From Tulasnella sp. 424 (lineage: Eukaryota; Basidiomycota; Agaricomycetes; Cantharellales; Tulasnellaceae): a stretch of 64,000 bases of DNA. How positions within the stretch are numbered: position 1 is the stretch's first letter; each line of letters begins with the position of its first letter. Shown in pieces: positions 44,201-57,183 of the stretch. The position numbers and the translations under genes were made by a program. Under the pieces are notes generated by a model. That model ran no database searches. It was not told the DNA's origin and saw only the letters and a program-made list of their open reading frames with translations. The stretch lies in assembly GCA_019633425.1 (NCBI GenBank), contig WSUB01000060.1, forward strand, positions 1 to 64,000, in the 5' to 3' direction.

Positions 44201-47184
44201 TTTGCCTCTTGATCAACGTCAGAGAGGTCAAAGTCGTTCGTCAAGGGGACTAATGCGAAAAAAAATGTGAGCAAAGGGCACCAATATCCAAGAGGCTCCA
44301 ACTTACATCGGTCAGGCATGAGGAAGTGCATCAAAGCGAGGAGTTCTAAACAAACAAGGTAGCCTGTCAGCCAACTTCGCGAATAATTGAAGATCTATGA
44401 CACCTACCCTTGACGTTGTTTTGCAACGGTGTGCCGGTAATCAACAATTTGAACGCAGCCGAGAACCCACTCAACGCCTCGTACAACTGACTCTCGGAGT
44501 TCTTCAAGCGATGAGCTTCATCCACCATCAACGCCTGCCACTTGATCGCGCCCAAGTCCTGTCGATCCTTCAAGACAAACTCGTACGTCGTCAAGAGGAC
44601 GTTGAATTTGAGTTTCTTTGGGTTCGGACCAAACTCGAATTGGCGAATGACTTCACGAGACTTGCCAGAGCCGACGTAGGCAATGACGTTGAGATCGGGC
44701 GTCCAGGTCTTGAATTGGGCTTGCCAGGCGGGGAGGGTGGACAAGGGGACGACGACCAGGAAGGGGCCGTACTGGTTGACGGTGTGGACGAGGTACGAAA
44801 GGAATGCGACGGATTGGACGCTAGAGGATCAAGGTGAAAGTCAGAACAGTAAATCTCTAACAAGCTAGGCCAAGAACGTACGTTTTACCCAATCCCATCT
44901 CATCTGCCAAGATACCGTTCTCACCACGGCTCCAAATGTACGCCAACCAGTTCAAACCGGTCAACTGGAAGTCCTTGAGCTCGAGCTTGTACATGTCGAA
45001 GTGTTGGCCCGTCACACCACCGCCTTGAGCTTTGGCGACGGGCGCTGGCTCCTGCTTCACTGGAACCTTGACATCCTCGTCTGGCTTGGGAAGCGTGGTA
45101 TCAAAACCGATAATCTCGTCTTCGCCTTCACCCTCGGCGTCCATGTCATCGTCTTCCTCTTTCTTGGCAACTCCATTTGCAGGAGTACCGTTCGTGATCG
45201 CAGCGGCGGGAGGAGGGACAGGGGCACCGAGCGAGGGCCGGCTGGAATTTTCGGGACCACCGAGGTACTCGGGATCCTTCTTCATGACTTTGCTAGGAGG
45301 ACGCTTGTTGTTCGGGTAGTATTGAGAACGATATGGGACGAGAGGAGTGCCTTCGCGAGCATCAAAGCTCTCGATCTCAGCTGGGGCGATACGACGAACT
45401 TCGTCCGCGTTCTCCCAAGTGCATTCAGAGTAAGCGAGACCTAAGATATGTATCAGCACACGCGTCCATCAAGATAGACGACATGCAGACAATATACCTT
45501 GCCACTTGCAGAAGTATTCGATGCCCTGCTTATCCCTTTTCTCGCGGACAGAAACGACGCGCTCGACAATCTTGCAGCCTTCGAGCCACTCTTGCCTTCG
45601 CTCACGCTCGATGTTGAAGGTCTCGAGTTCCTCTTTGGTAACATTAGGGTTGCTCAAGACCAGTTTCTCAGTGCCGATGACCTGCTTGATGTAGTTGTCG
45701 ACACGCTTGACGCCCTTGAACCGCTTGAGGAACTCGTAGGTCTCGTCGGTATTGTGGAGGTGAGAGAAGTTTTTCCATTTAATGTGGAAGCGCTGAGCGA
45801 AAGAGAGAGGTTAGCGCCGGTGAAGGAACCACGATCGTAGTGGTGACGTACCATATTCTGCTGTGGGATATCTTCAGGGTCGCCCTCTACATTAACGAGA
45901 GATATCAGTCGTTATCAGATGCTAGGAAAGCCAATTTACGTACTGCGCTCTTCATCTCTAAAGTGTCCATAGACGCCCTCGATTTCGTCTTGCTCTTCAA
46001 AAGTCTCGCCGACACCGAAGACGGGGACACCGTTGGGACCGATAGCACCTCGTTGCGCACCAGCACCATACGCTTCGTCTTCCTCCTCGTCTTCCTCGCT
46101 TCCAAAGCGCGTCTCGTCGTTGTAATTAGGGACCTTGCCTCCCCGAGTCGAGACACGAGCGAGTTCCGAAGGGTAGTAAAAATTAGCAGGCGAGTCGGAC
46201 CCGTATGTTTGGTTGGTATTGAGCTTCCTCTTTTTCTTGCCACCAGAAGGAGCACCGTATTCCGAGGCAGACGAGTCTGGTTCGGCGTTAGCATTGGTTT
46301 GATAGAAATAACCTTGGTTCGAAGCCGAGACTGAGCGAGAGACCTTCTTGCTGCCACGGGACTTGGACTTCTTGGGAGAAGCGTAAGCTCCGTCGTCGCC
46401 ATCAGCATCGTCTGAGAGATCGGATTCAGATTGATAGTAGTCGTTGTTCTGCGGTGGGCACACGCGTCGAACACGCATGGCGAGGTGTGAGCACAGGCGC
46501 GTTGCGTGAACAAGGAAAATTCGACTTACGGTATCGCGACTCCGGCCCTAACGATGCAAAAAAAGGCATACCAGTCAGTAACGTCGTCGAAAGCAATGGG
46601 AGGTGTGGCGTCGAAAAAAAAAAGCGCCCGAGGTCGGGGAATGAAAAATGAAACCCAGAACCAAGGAGAGGCGAAAAACAAAAATATCCCAAGACTGCAA
46701 ACCACCAACATAAGTAAAGTGCAGTGTTACTTACTGATCTTCTGAGGCCGTAGAGCTCAGGATCTGCGTTGGCTAGATCAATCTTGTCGCCCATGGGAGG
46801 CTTCCGGCGTGACGTGGGTAAGCGGGGTGGTTCGTCATCGTCGTCCGAGGCATCTGCATCCTCGTCTTCACTCGAGACGTCCATGGATTGGGAATGGGAT
46901 TGGGGTTGGGACGAGCGCTGTTGAGTGGCTGGAGTGTCGCTGGGAGCAGGGGATCCGATGGCCGAGGCGTCTGAAGTGGTTGCCCGAGTGTCTAGGATGG
47001 CACCCTTGTGCTGAGGAGCGGTTGCGTTGGCGAAAGCAGAAGCAGCAGCGGGACGATGAGGATTTGGGGAAGAGCCAGCTGCAGAATCGACGTCCATGTC
47101 GGACTCGTCTTGAGAATTGTCTGACGTGGACTGGATTGGGTTATGGACCGGGTGATGATGAGTGGTGAGACTGCGGACGTCCAT
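41271..47184 (-). CDS. CHD1: CHD1-type chromodomain-helicase chromatin remodeller
   Basis: ATP-dependent nucleosome spacer acting in transcribed chromatin. Order: acidic/serine N-terminus ([20 protein letters not shown]); tandem chromodomains ([40 protein letters not shown]); SNF2 ATPase with [20 protein letters not shown], Walker A DEMGLGKT, Walker [19 protein letters not shown]; helicase C-lobe with [45 protein letters not shown]; a DNA-binding SANT/SLIDE-like region ([20 protein letters not shown]); and a C-terminal CHCT domain ([36 protein letters not shown]). The last exon ends HDKITQQKA with the stop at 41271-41273. About fourteen short introns; about 1,600 residues, normal for fungal CHD1. 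The double chromodomain plus CHCT distinguishes it from Mi-2/CHD3 and ISWI. Confidence 0.95.
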
Positions 47185-49241
47185 TGCGAGTTAATGTAGT
47201 GGATGGGTGTCGCCGTCGCAGACAGCGGCGATGGAGGGGGGGAAGGGGGAGGAGAAGGGAGGGGAGGAGGGGGCTGAGTGGTTGAAGAGGGGGGTGATGA
47301 TGATGCGCTGGCTCCGATGTTGAACTGTTTGCGGGACGACCACGCCACACAGCAAAGACCGTTTCAACGCCGTGGGAGGCAGCGATGGGCAAGCTTCGAT
47401 TCAACCTCCCGACCTTAACCCCCCCATTCCAATAATCACTTGTACACGTCCCTGCATTTCTCGCCTTGGCTTTTGGGCAATCATCCTCTCCCTTGGTGCC
47501 CATTTGCTTGCCTGCAATACGTACAGTGTACTCATTGCCGTCGATGCGCACAAGGTTTTTCTCGCTAGGAAGGCGCCAACGGCCGGCTTGGGCAGAATAA
47601 ACGCAGCTGTGGACCCGCGCGCCATGACAACGTCTAACAAAGACTCTGCTCACGCCCTGTTACTCCATGGAACTCTCCTGTTCATCTCATCTCCCCTTGA
47701 CCATCGTTCGGCCAGCTCTTCGCGGTTACTTCGCCCTTCGTCGCGTCCCGACTAGGCGACGGCCAACACCGCCCGCATTGCCTGGCGCCCCCCGAAATTC
47801 TGCTTAGTCAGCACATTCCAATTTCGCCCACTCCCCCCCGAAGCAGCTCTACCCTTGGCACATCGCTTCAAGACACCGGGAATCGAACGTCCACATCGTA
47901 TGCACTGGCCTTGGCCCCTTATCGCCGTAGAATCATCGCTCACAGCAACCACCAACCGAGAGGGCCATAACGCAACGCACCTTGTCCATGCCGTCCACAT
48001 TCTAGCGCGACTCTTGACCTTCCATACAAAGGCACCTCACTCTCCGCGCTGCTCGTGTTCACTAGCTTTGGCACGGAAACTCACTTGTCCAACGCGGTGG
48101 CTTTTTTTCTTGCGGTCGATCCAGAGCCCAACTACAGTCGCTCTCGTTTGCACTCTGTCGCGACAAACCCTCGCCTCGATGCCCGGCCTCAACCCAGCAT
48201 GGGCTTAGGTTCTCCGTAGTTTTGACTTTAGGCCTCTGCTTCCGTCCACTCAACGCTCACAGTGTTGGACAACTACACAGACACTCCCCGGATCACGGAA
48301 CGATTTGCAAATTTTCCATCCCCTTCCGCGATGGCTGTCTCAGTCCACTGAGCTACCCCAGAGGAGGAGCGGCCCCGTAAGTATAGGTCGACAGCGTGCC
48401 ATCGATAGTACTGTATCTGTCCCGCATCCGTGGCATTGAGTAGGGTAGGCCCTGTGGGTTCGAGATAGCACAATAGATAGAATGTAATTTCATCCCCCGC
48501 ACGCTGCCCTCGACGTCAGACTCGTTGGTGAATGACATCGTATGTAACTATAATAATCAGCAAAGAGCACGACGAAGGAACGAGGCTCAACGAGCGACTC
48601 ATTAGCCACGAGTGTGCTGATGGCGATGAGAGTCTCAGTTTCAGCATTTCACAGCCGACGTGCACTTGAAGCGTCTCAGGCTCTCAGCAGGCCAAGACGG
48701 CGCGGAGAGCGCACTCCAGAGTCCACACGGGTTGCCGAAACAGCCCGCGTCCGGTTTAGCCCATTGTATGTGCCACGAGGTGTGGTTTGGATTTTAGCGC
48801 AGTACCAAGCTAGAGGGATTACTTTCTGTTATCAGGTGCTATCATTGGAGGGAAGCACCGGGGAAGTCGAGACCCGAAGAGCGGACCCGTCCGTTCACGG
48901 ATTTAGACGCTTGATGCCTAGTCCCAAGCGATATAACCTCAACCCACCCCCACCTCCATCCAGTCCACTCCCTCTGCCCTCTCTATCACAACCTGTACTC
49001 ATAGTAAGTCAGCTTTTCTTGAGTTTGTGTGGAACCAGCCAGCTCAGGTGATGCGTGTTCGCGCTCCAGTCCAGATCCGAGGAGCTCCAAACTCCAAGAA
49101 ATTCAACTCCTGACTACCGTCAACCGAATCCTCTTGAACCAGGCAGAAAGAAACCTTTTCGCTCTTGAACTGTCCTGCCCAAAACCTTTCTCTTTTGTAA
49201 AAACTCACTCGAAGGCCTCTCGAAACTCTCGACCTTGACCG
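47185..49241. other. 2-kb divergent intergenic region
   Basis: Upstream regions of CHD1 (-) and the small membrane protein gene (+). Three plus-strand frames (47372-47755, 47855-48208, 48614-49051) have no motif or exon logic and I do not call them. Around 48299-48372 the minus strand has a tRNA-like GGGGTAGCTCAGTGG stretch that fails to fold as a tRNA. Confidence 0.5.
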
Positions 49242-49253
49242 TTGCCAGGAAAT

Positions 49254-50168
49254 ATGGCAGCCAAACTCACCGCCTTCCTCCACTCACCGCACTACAACGC
49301 CACTCCTTCTGCCTCATCTTTCGCAACCATCCAGACATTCGTTCTCAGCCCCTCAATCCAATGGCTTCCAGTATTCTTCAGAACACTCGCTTTCATCGTT
49401 GCAGCTCCCATCATGTTCTTCACCGCTCTTGTAAGCAGTTGCATCACGACTGGCACGCTTTGACGCCATCTGACGGCATACCCCTCTCCGATTTCTCTCT
49501 TGCTGTAGGACATCGCCGCATACCTTATCGCACGAACTCTCGGCGCACCTCACCACCACCAACGTGAATCCCACCTCGTCAAAGTTCCAGCTTACGCAGC
49601 TAGGGACCACCTCGATAACCCCGCTATCATCATCTCGCCCGCAGTAACCAGCAACATCGAACCTTCCTCCCTCTCCTCCGCTTTATCAAATTTGCAAAAC
49701 CAGCTACCCAAAGCCTCGTGCTCTTCAGACCGTCATCGCTTACCTACACCTCCCTCCGAACTCGCCAGCTGCTCATCCTCGTCCTCGACCCGAAGCACAT
49801 TGAACCTTGATTCTCCAAAACTCCCGTTACACTTTACGACCGCTTCAGAGGGGAACTTTGCGCTTTCTGGAGAAGGTATCTTCTCGCCTCCGGAATCTCG
49901 TGCCGGTTCGCCTCCACCCTCCGAGCCCGGTTCGAGGATCAGAGACGGGTACAAAACGAGAGCACGGGCAGCGAGTATCGGTGTGGAAGCACTCGGAGCG
50001 ATTACGGACTCGACGGATAACGAAGAGGATGATACGGATAGCGTGAGCTCGGGTGCTGGGACAAGTGCAGGACCGAGTGGCAAGGCTTTCCTCGCTGCGA
50101 CACCAACGGCGAAGGGTGCTGCGCTAAGAAAGAGGAAGCCTGGATTGCAGTTCACTCCTGTGCGATGA
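49254..50168 (+). CDS. small single-pass membrane protein with disordered tail, function unknown
   Basis: Two exons, intron about 49432-49508. The N-terminal part reads MAAKLTAFLHSPHYNATPSA and leads to a hydrophobic stretch, LPVFFRTLAFIVAAPIMFFT joined to ALDIAAYLIARTLG, one or two membrane spans. The rest is low-complexity Ser/Pro/Thr sequence with TPPSELASCSSSSS and PPESRAGSPPPSEPGSR, ending KRKPGLQFTPVR. An in-frame ATG at 49242 adds MPGN. No family recognised. The Ser/Pro motifs could be phosphorylation sites. Confidence 0.65.
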
Positions 50169-50550
50169 CGACTGTGCGGTGCTGTACTATTTTTCCCTTC
50201 TCTTTATCCTAGTAAGACGTTAGGCTCGTCATATTATAGATGTTATGTTTCGTTTTAAGGAGTGCTCCCATTCAGTGTTCTCAAGACGTGAAGATAATGC
50301 GAACCCGCTCATTCAGGCAGTGAGAGCTTTAACTGTCTAAGCCGGTCCCTTTTAGCGACAATGATGCTCCGTCTGGAGGGCTCTAAACGATTCCGCATGT
50401 GGCACGTCCATCAGGGGCGGAGTAGTTCCTGGGGTTAGGTCCGCCTAACGCCGTCTCACGAGTTTCTTCCAGAACAACCACCACCGCCCAAACAAGCCGC
50501 GGGTCTTTCCACCGCACGCACACAAATCAAAGGGAACCTCGCTTTCTACA
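50169..50550. other. intergenic spacer
   Basis: 3' flank of the membrane protein gene and promoter of ESA1. No gene seen. Confidence 0.5.
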
Positions 50551-52613
<2,063 letters not shown>

Positions 52614-52904
52614 TAGGGGTAAAGAAAAAACCATTTTTATTTCATTTTTCCTTTTGTTTTGTATCTTTGTACAACTTTCCGTGTGTCTCCTTCTATGAGT
52701 TTTGTCGGTGATGCCTCATGTCGCGCGACGGTCGAAAAGTATCTTTCTTCTATATACGAGTGTGTGCAACCAGAGTAAACTAGGAGCCCCATCAACCACC
52801 AGAATGTTAGATATACAGTTAATTGCTTCGACCGAACACAATCTAGGAGGTAACGAGGACACCGGCTACTCCCCCCAGCCCAATATAAGATACGGGCCTA
52901 GAGT

Positions 52905-54434
52905 CTACGCGTCGTTCACAAGGCGAGCTATCTCGTCCCAGGCTGCTTTCCCGCCATACATCGCGGCCATTGACTTCATCTCTGCATATACTACCCGAGC
53001 TCCTCTTGGAAGAACCGATCTCAAGAAGACGGCTACATCTTCCAGCCTGGCTTTTGGTGCAGGAGACCAGCTCACATTCAAAACCTCCAACGAGGAGCGC
53101 GCCTCAGTATGCATTATATCCGGTACGGACTTGCAGAGTAGACTGACGTCAAGTCGCTTGAGGTGAGGAAAGATTTGAAGGATCGGGATGAGATAGGATG
53201 TAGTGTCGATACTGCCCTCCCCGTGTGGAAACCAACCGGTATCGATACGAAGTGTTTCCAGTTGACACATATCCCTGCCTATAGTCCACATATCGTTCGC
53301 ATGCGGCATTATTGGGGTGTGGGATGTCATGGTCAGGGATTTCAGCCGCGTCATTCTGCCGATGCATCTGAAGACCTCCAGGCGTCGTGGTTTGGTGCGT
53401 ATATCGGATGGCGGCAGACAAACAGTAAATTCCTCCAGCCCCCGCAGTAGCCCCGATGTGAGGCCATCCAATGCTGTCAGTGTATCCCGGGAATTGCTGC
53501 CCGAACAACACGCCAGTATTAGGTCAACGGAAAACCGTTGTAGATTGTGCAAATCTTGCACCACAATCCACAGCTCGTCGCTGAAAGGGGTGAAAAGGTC
53601 GAGTGTAAATAGAGTTGAGGCGTGACGTTTAATGAGAGGATGAAAGGATGAAGAGTCTGAGCGATTGGAAGCATGCCTAAAGGTAAGGGATTCCAGGCAG
53701 GGAATATCGAGTTCCCCGATTCGACGGAATAATTCATGCACTGGGGAGCGGACGCTGTTCTGTAGAACGTGTTTGAGTTTACGGACTTCGAGTTTCCTCA
53801 TCGAGGTGGACACGGCATAGAGGGAATTCCGCAGCAATGGGGCCACGAAGTCCGTGGCAACTGCTTCGCAGAGTATCCGGTCGGTTTGGGAAAGTGGCAC
53901 CAGGGAGGCATGGACTCCTGGACAATTTTCATTGAATCGTTTGAAACGGGATGCGACCACTGCTTCAGGGGTGTGCGGACTTCGACGACGCAGATCCGAC
54001 GGGCGTACGCATGGAAGCGGACCCAATCCGCTTGATCTAGATCCTTTGTGAACTTCTAAATAGACTAAGCGATGAGAATAGCGAAATGAGAGCACCAGAG
54101 TAATATTGATACTTGCCCAGTTCGATTCTCCTTCTGAGTATTGCATCGGGGCAAGGGTGTTCAAAAGTGGAGCAAATGATACTGCGGTTCGCCAAAGACG
54201 GTTGAGGGCTATCTCGGACCACGTTTGGCAGACTAGAGCTGCACTATGCGGGTCTTTTACGTCCAAGTCGTTGATTACGAGTATAGCAAGCTCCGGAAGA
54301 CTCAGAACCTTCCGAGATGCTAAATGATCGAAGACCGTAGTCAGGCATAGGGGCATAAACGTGCGCACAGGTGACAACCAGGACAGCATACCGCAAGATC
54401 TTTCAAGCCGGGTTGATGTGGACATTTCCCTCAC
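52905..54434 (-). CDS. F-box/leucine-rich protein, array copy A (rearranged frame)
   Basis: Likely SCF-type substrate adaptor family. F-box: LSLPELAILVINDLDVKDPH followed by SAALVCQTWSEIALNRLWRT. Leucine-rich strands follow (DLHNLQRFSVDLILACCSG, LEEFTVCLPPSDI, MTRLKSLTMTSHTPIMPHA, CQLETLRIDTGWF, FPHLKRLDVSLLCK) and the end is WDEIARLVNDA. Compared with copies B and C: the family start frame is closed by a TGA at 54403-54405; the first-intron donor GTAAATATC reads GCAAGTATC (54115-54116 GC), which creates a new GT four bases inside; and one base is missing near 53880. Using the new donor with the usual acceptor (exon from 54055) plus the deletion restores the frame after about 58 codons read in another frame. 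Alternatively it is an ageing pseudogene. Confidence 0.55.
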   Translation of the reverse strand: MREMSTSTRLERSCGMLSWLSPVRTFMPLCLTTVFDHLASRKVLSLPELAILVINDLDVKDPHSAALVCQTWSEIALNRLWRTAVSFAPLLNTLAPMQYSEGESNWASINITLVLSFRYSHRLVYLEVHKGSRSSGLGPLPCVRPSDLRRRSPHTPEAVVASRFKRFNENCPGVHASLVPLSQTDRILCEAVATDFVAPLLRNSLYAVSTSMRKLEVRKLKHVLQNSVRSPVHELFRRIGELDIPCLESLTFRHASNRSDSSSFHPLIKRHASTLFTLDLFTPFSDELWIVVQDLHNLQRFSVDLILACCSGSNSRDTLTALDGLTSGLLRGLEEFTVCLPPSDIRTKPRRLEVFRCIGRMTRLKSLTMTSHTPIMPHANDMWTIGRDMCQLETLRIDTGWFPHGEGSIDTTSYLIPILQIFPHLKRLDVSLLCKSVPDIMHTEARSSLEVLNVSWSPAPKARLEDVAVFLRSVLPRGARVVYAEMKSMAAMYGGKAAWDEIARLVNDA

Positions 54435-54654
54435 TTTGGATGGTGGACATCCTTGTATCGTGTGTGCAAGAGGTGGCAGATAGGATGCCGATGTTCCTCG
54501 GCATTTGTTTTAAAATCACATCTGGCTTCGACGTACAGATTTCATCGGTGATACCTAAATCCTACCAATCCTTTCGGTGTACCTCAGGCCACCGTAATTT
54601 GGATGTTTCAGAGCAGATATCTCGGGAACACATGCGAGCAGTAATAGCCTGCGA

Positions 54655-54830
54655 TTCCGGCTCCTCCGACGTTTGACCTGTGACCCCTCATGCTGAAACA
54701 TGCTCGTCATCTTTAAACCTCTCCTTCCGAGGGTATTTACCGATGTATAATGTTCAGATGTATTATTGTGACGGGGGGTTCATGCCTCGAGCCCCTCCTG
54801 CCCCGATTAATCTCTCCATACAGTTGACAT
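54655..54830. repeat. F-box unit spacer repeat (first copy)
   Basis: The stretch from GGCTCCTCCGACGTTT through TTTACCGATGTATAATG to CTGCCCCGATTAA recurs at 56867-57050 with small changes. It marks tandem duplication of the whole F-box unit, including noncoding flank. Confidence 0.7.
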
Positions 54831-54961
54831 TTGGGATCTTCTTATACGTGTCGCAACGAGTGCTGATGTCTGAGGTGAGGTGGGAGTTATCGAAAATCGG
54901 AATGTTTCAGCTAATTGCTCCGGCTAGACACAACAGTAACGAGATCGTACAGGTCATAGGT

Positions 54962-56571
54962 TTACGCCTCGCTCATGAGCCGAGCAATTTCGCCCCAGGC
55001 TGCTTTCCCAGAATCTACTCCAAACAATTGGTACGCCCCTGCATGTACCACCCGGGCTCTCCTCGGAAGAACCGACTTCAAGAAGACGGCTACGTCTTCC
55101 AGCTTGGCTTTTGGTGCTGGAGACCAGCTCACATCCAAAATCTCCAACAAGCATTGCACTTCGGCATACACTACATCTGGTACAAGGTGACAGACAATAC
55201 AGATGTCGAGTCGCCTGAGGCGAGGAAATATTTGAAGGATCGGAATGAGATGGGAGAGAGTTTCGGTACCGTCCCCTCCGCCTTGAATCCGGGTGATATC
55301 GACACGAAGTGTTTGCAATTGGCATAAATCCCGCCCCATATCCAACATCTTGCTTGCATGCGGCATTATTGGAATGGAGGACATCAAGGTTAGGGATCTC
55401 AGCTCTGTCATTCTGCCGATGCATCTGAAGATCCCTAGGAGTCTCTGTTCCGCGCATATATCAAGTCGCGAAAGAGAAAGAGTAAACTCTTCCAGCCTCA
55501 AGAGTGGTCCAGATGTGAGGTCGCCTAGTACTGTAAGCGAGTCCCGGGGGCTAATGGGCGAATAGCACGCCAGGTTTAAGTCGATGGAAAGCTGTTTCAG
55601 ATTGCGTAAATCTTGCACCGCAGTCAACAGTTGGTCGCTGAAAGGGAGGCTAAGGCGAAGTATAGATACGGTCGAGGCGTGGCGCTTGATGAGCTTAGGA
55701 AAGGATGGACAGCGGGAGAAGTAGAATAAATGGTTGACAGTAATGGATTCTAGGCAGGAAGCCTCGAGTTCCCCGATCCGACGGAAGAAGTCCTGCACTG
55801 GGGAGATGTCTCTGTCTTCTGCGATGAAGCTGGTTTCGGAGACTTCAATCTCCTTCACCGAGGTCGACACAGCACGGAGAAGGTTGTGCAGTGATGCGAC
55901 CACCAACGCCGGGGTTACCGCGTTGTACGACACCCGAGTCGGTCTGGGCAAGTAGCACCAAGGAGGCATGGATGCTTGGACGATTTCTAGGGAATCCTCC
56001 GAAACTGGCCTTGACCATCGGTACTTGGGTTTGCATATTTCGACAATCCGAATCCGACGAGAGTACGCGTGGAAGCGAAGCCAATTTGCTTGATCCAGGT
56101 TCGTTGTGAACGTCTAAATAGGCTAGCTGATGAGAACAGATACGAAGGCCATACCGCGCTATAGTTGATATTTACCCAGCTTCTGTCTTCTTCTGAGTAT
56201 TGCATCGGGGCGAGGGTATTTAAGAGTGGAGCAAGTGATACTGCGGTTCGCCAGAGGTGGTCAAGAGCTAACTCGGACCATACTCGGCAGACTAGAGCAG
56301 CACTATGCAGGTCTCGTACGGCCAGGTCTTTGATCATGGGTAGAACAAGTTCTGGAAGCCTCAGAACCTTCTGAGACGCTAGGTGGTCAAAGACCGCAGT
56401 CAGAGATAGGGCTACGCATGTGCAGGCGGCTATGAGAACAGCGTACCGGAAGGTATTGCATGGTGGGTTGATGCGGACATTTCCTTCGTTGGATGATGGA
56501 AAGCCTTGCGCGATGTGTCCAAGGGTTGGCAAATAAATGCCGATACTCGCGGGCATTTGCCTTGAAATCAC
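54962..56571 (-). CDS. F-box/leucine-rich protein, array copy B (most intact)
   Basis: Two exons with one 62-nt intron (56114-56175; TGG/GTAAATATC to CTATTTAG/ACG). The N-terminus MISRQMPASIGIYLPTLGHI is followed by a hydrophobic stretch (YAVLIAACTCVALSLTAVF), then the F-box LRLPELVLPMIKDLAVRDLH and ALVCRVWSELALDHLWRTAV. Exon 2 starts TFTTNLDQANWLRFHAYSRR and carries leucine-rich strands (DLRNLKQLSIDLNLACYSP, LEEFTLSLSRLDI, MTELRSLTLMSSIPIMPHA, FPRLRRLDICIVCH), ending WGEIARLMSEA. About 515 residues. No lesion seen; the family-frame codon that is TGA in copies A and C is TGC here. The start could also be Met-6 at 56556. Substrate unknown. F-box arrays expand and decay quickly in mushrooms. 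Confidence 0.75.
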
Positions 56572-56639
56572 ACGTCCTCCTGAACCTGCACCCGAGCGTT
56601 TGATTGAGAGACTTATATACTATCAATCCTTTCGGTACA

Positions 56640-56860
56640 CTTCATGGAACCGTGATTTAGACGTATTAGGGCTGACCCGACGAGGGTACATAAACACGCG
56701 AGAAGTACTGACATGGGAGTTCAGGTCTTGGATCGAGCATGCTATCTCGCTCCAGGTTTTACGTCCCGCAGACCCAAACCTTTCCCTCCAAGATTACTTA
56801 CCAGCATAAAATGGTTAGGCGGATTAGTGTGACCAGGAGTCATGGTTCGAACCCTAACTT
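56640..56860. repeat. F-box unit distal repeat with tRNA-like B-box (first copy)
   Basis: A block including GGCTGACCCGACGAGGGTAC, TCCAGGTTTTACGTCCCG and AAATGGTTAGGCGGATTAG recurs at 58880-59090. Near its end TGGTTAGGCG is followed 24 bp later by GGTTCGAACCC, a perfect tRNA B-box core, but no T stem forms. Confidence 0.6.
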
Positions 56861-56866
56861 GGGACT

Positions 56867-57050
56867 CCGGCTCCTCCGACGTTTAATCTCTGGCACCTTA
56901 TGCTGAAACATCTTGGATCGATCCCGGCTTTACGTCCCGTCATCTTTAAACCTTTCCTTCCAAAAGTATTTACCGATGTATAATGTTCAGATGTATTATT
57001 GTGACCGGAGGGTCATGCTTCGAGTGCCTCCTGCCCCGATTAACAGTTGA
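56867..57050. repeat. F-box unit spacer repeat (second copy)
   Basis: Second copy of the 54655-54830 block, with an extra CTTGGATCGATCCCGGC segment. Confidence 0.65.
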
Positions 57051-57183
57051 CATTTGGTATCTCCCTAATCGTGTCGCAGCGAATGTTGGTCCCTAAAGTG
57101 AGGTGAGAGTTATCGACAATCGAAATGTTTTAGCTAATTGCTCTGACTAGACACAAAGTAACGATATAGGACGGGCCATAGGC

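Noticed and set aside
47372..47755. 127-residue plus-strand frame upstream of CHD1
   Set aside because: No domain, no exon partners and an ordinary promoter setting; likely chance.
48299..48372. Possible minus-strand tRNA (GGGGTAGCTCAGTGG A-box-like stretch)
   Set aside because: A D-arm-like segment is present, but acceptor and T stems do not pair and no proper B-box (GGTTCGAnTCC) follows.
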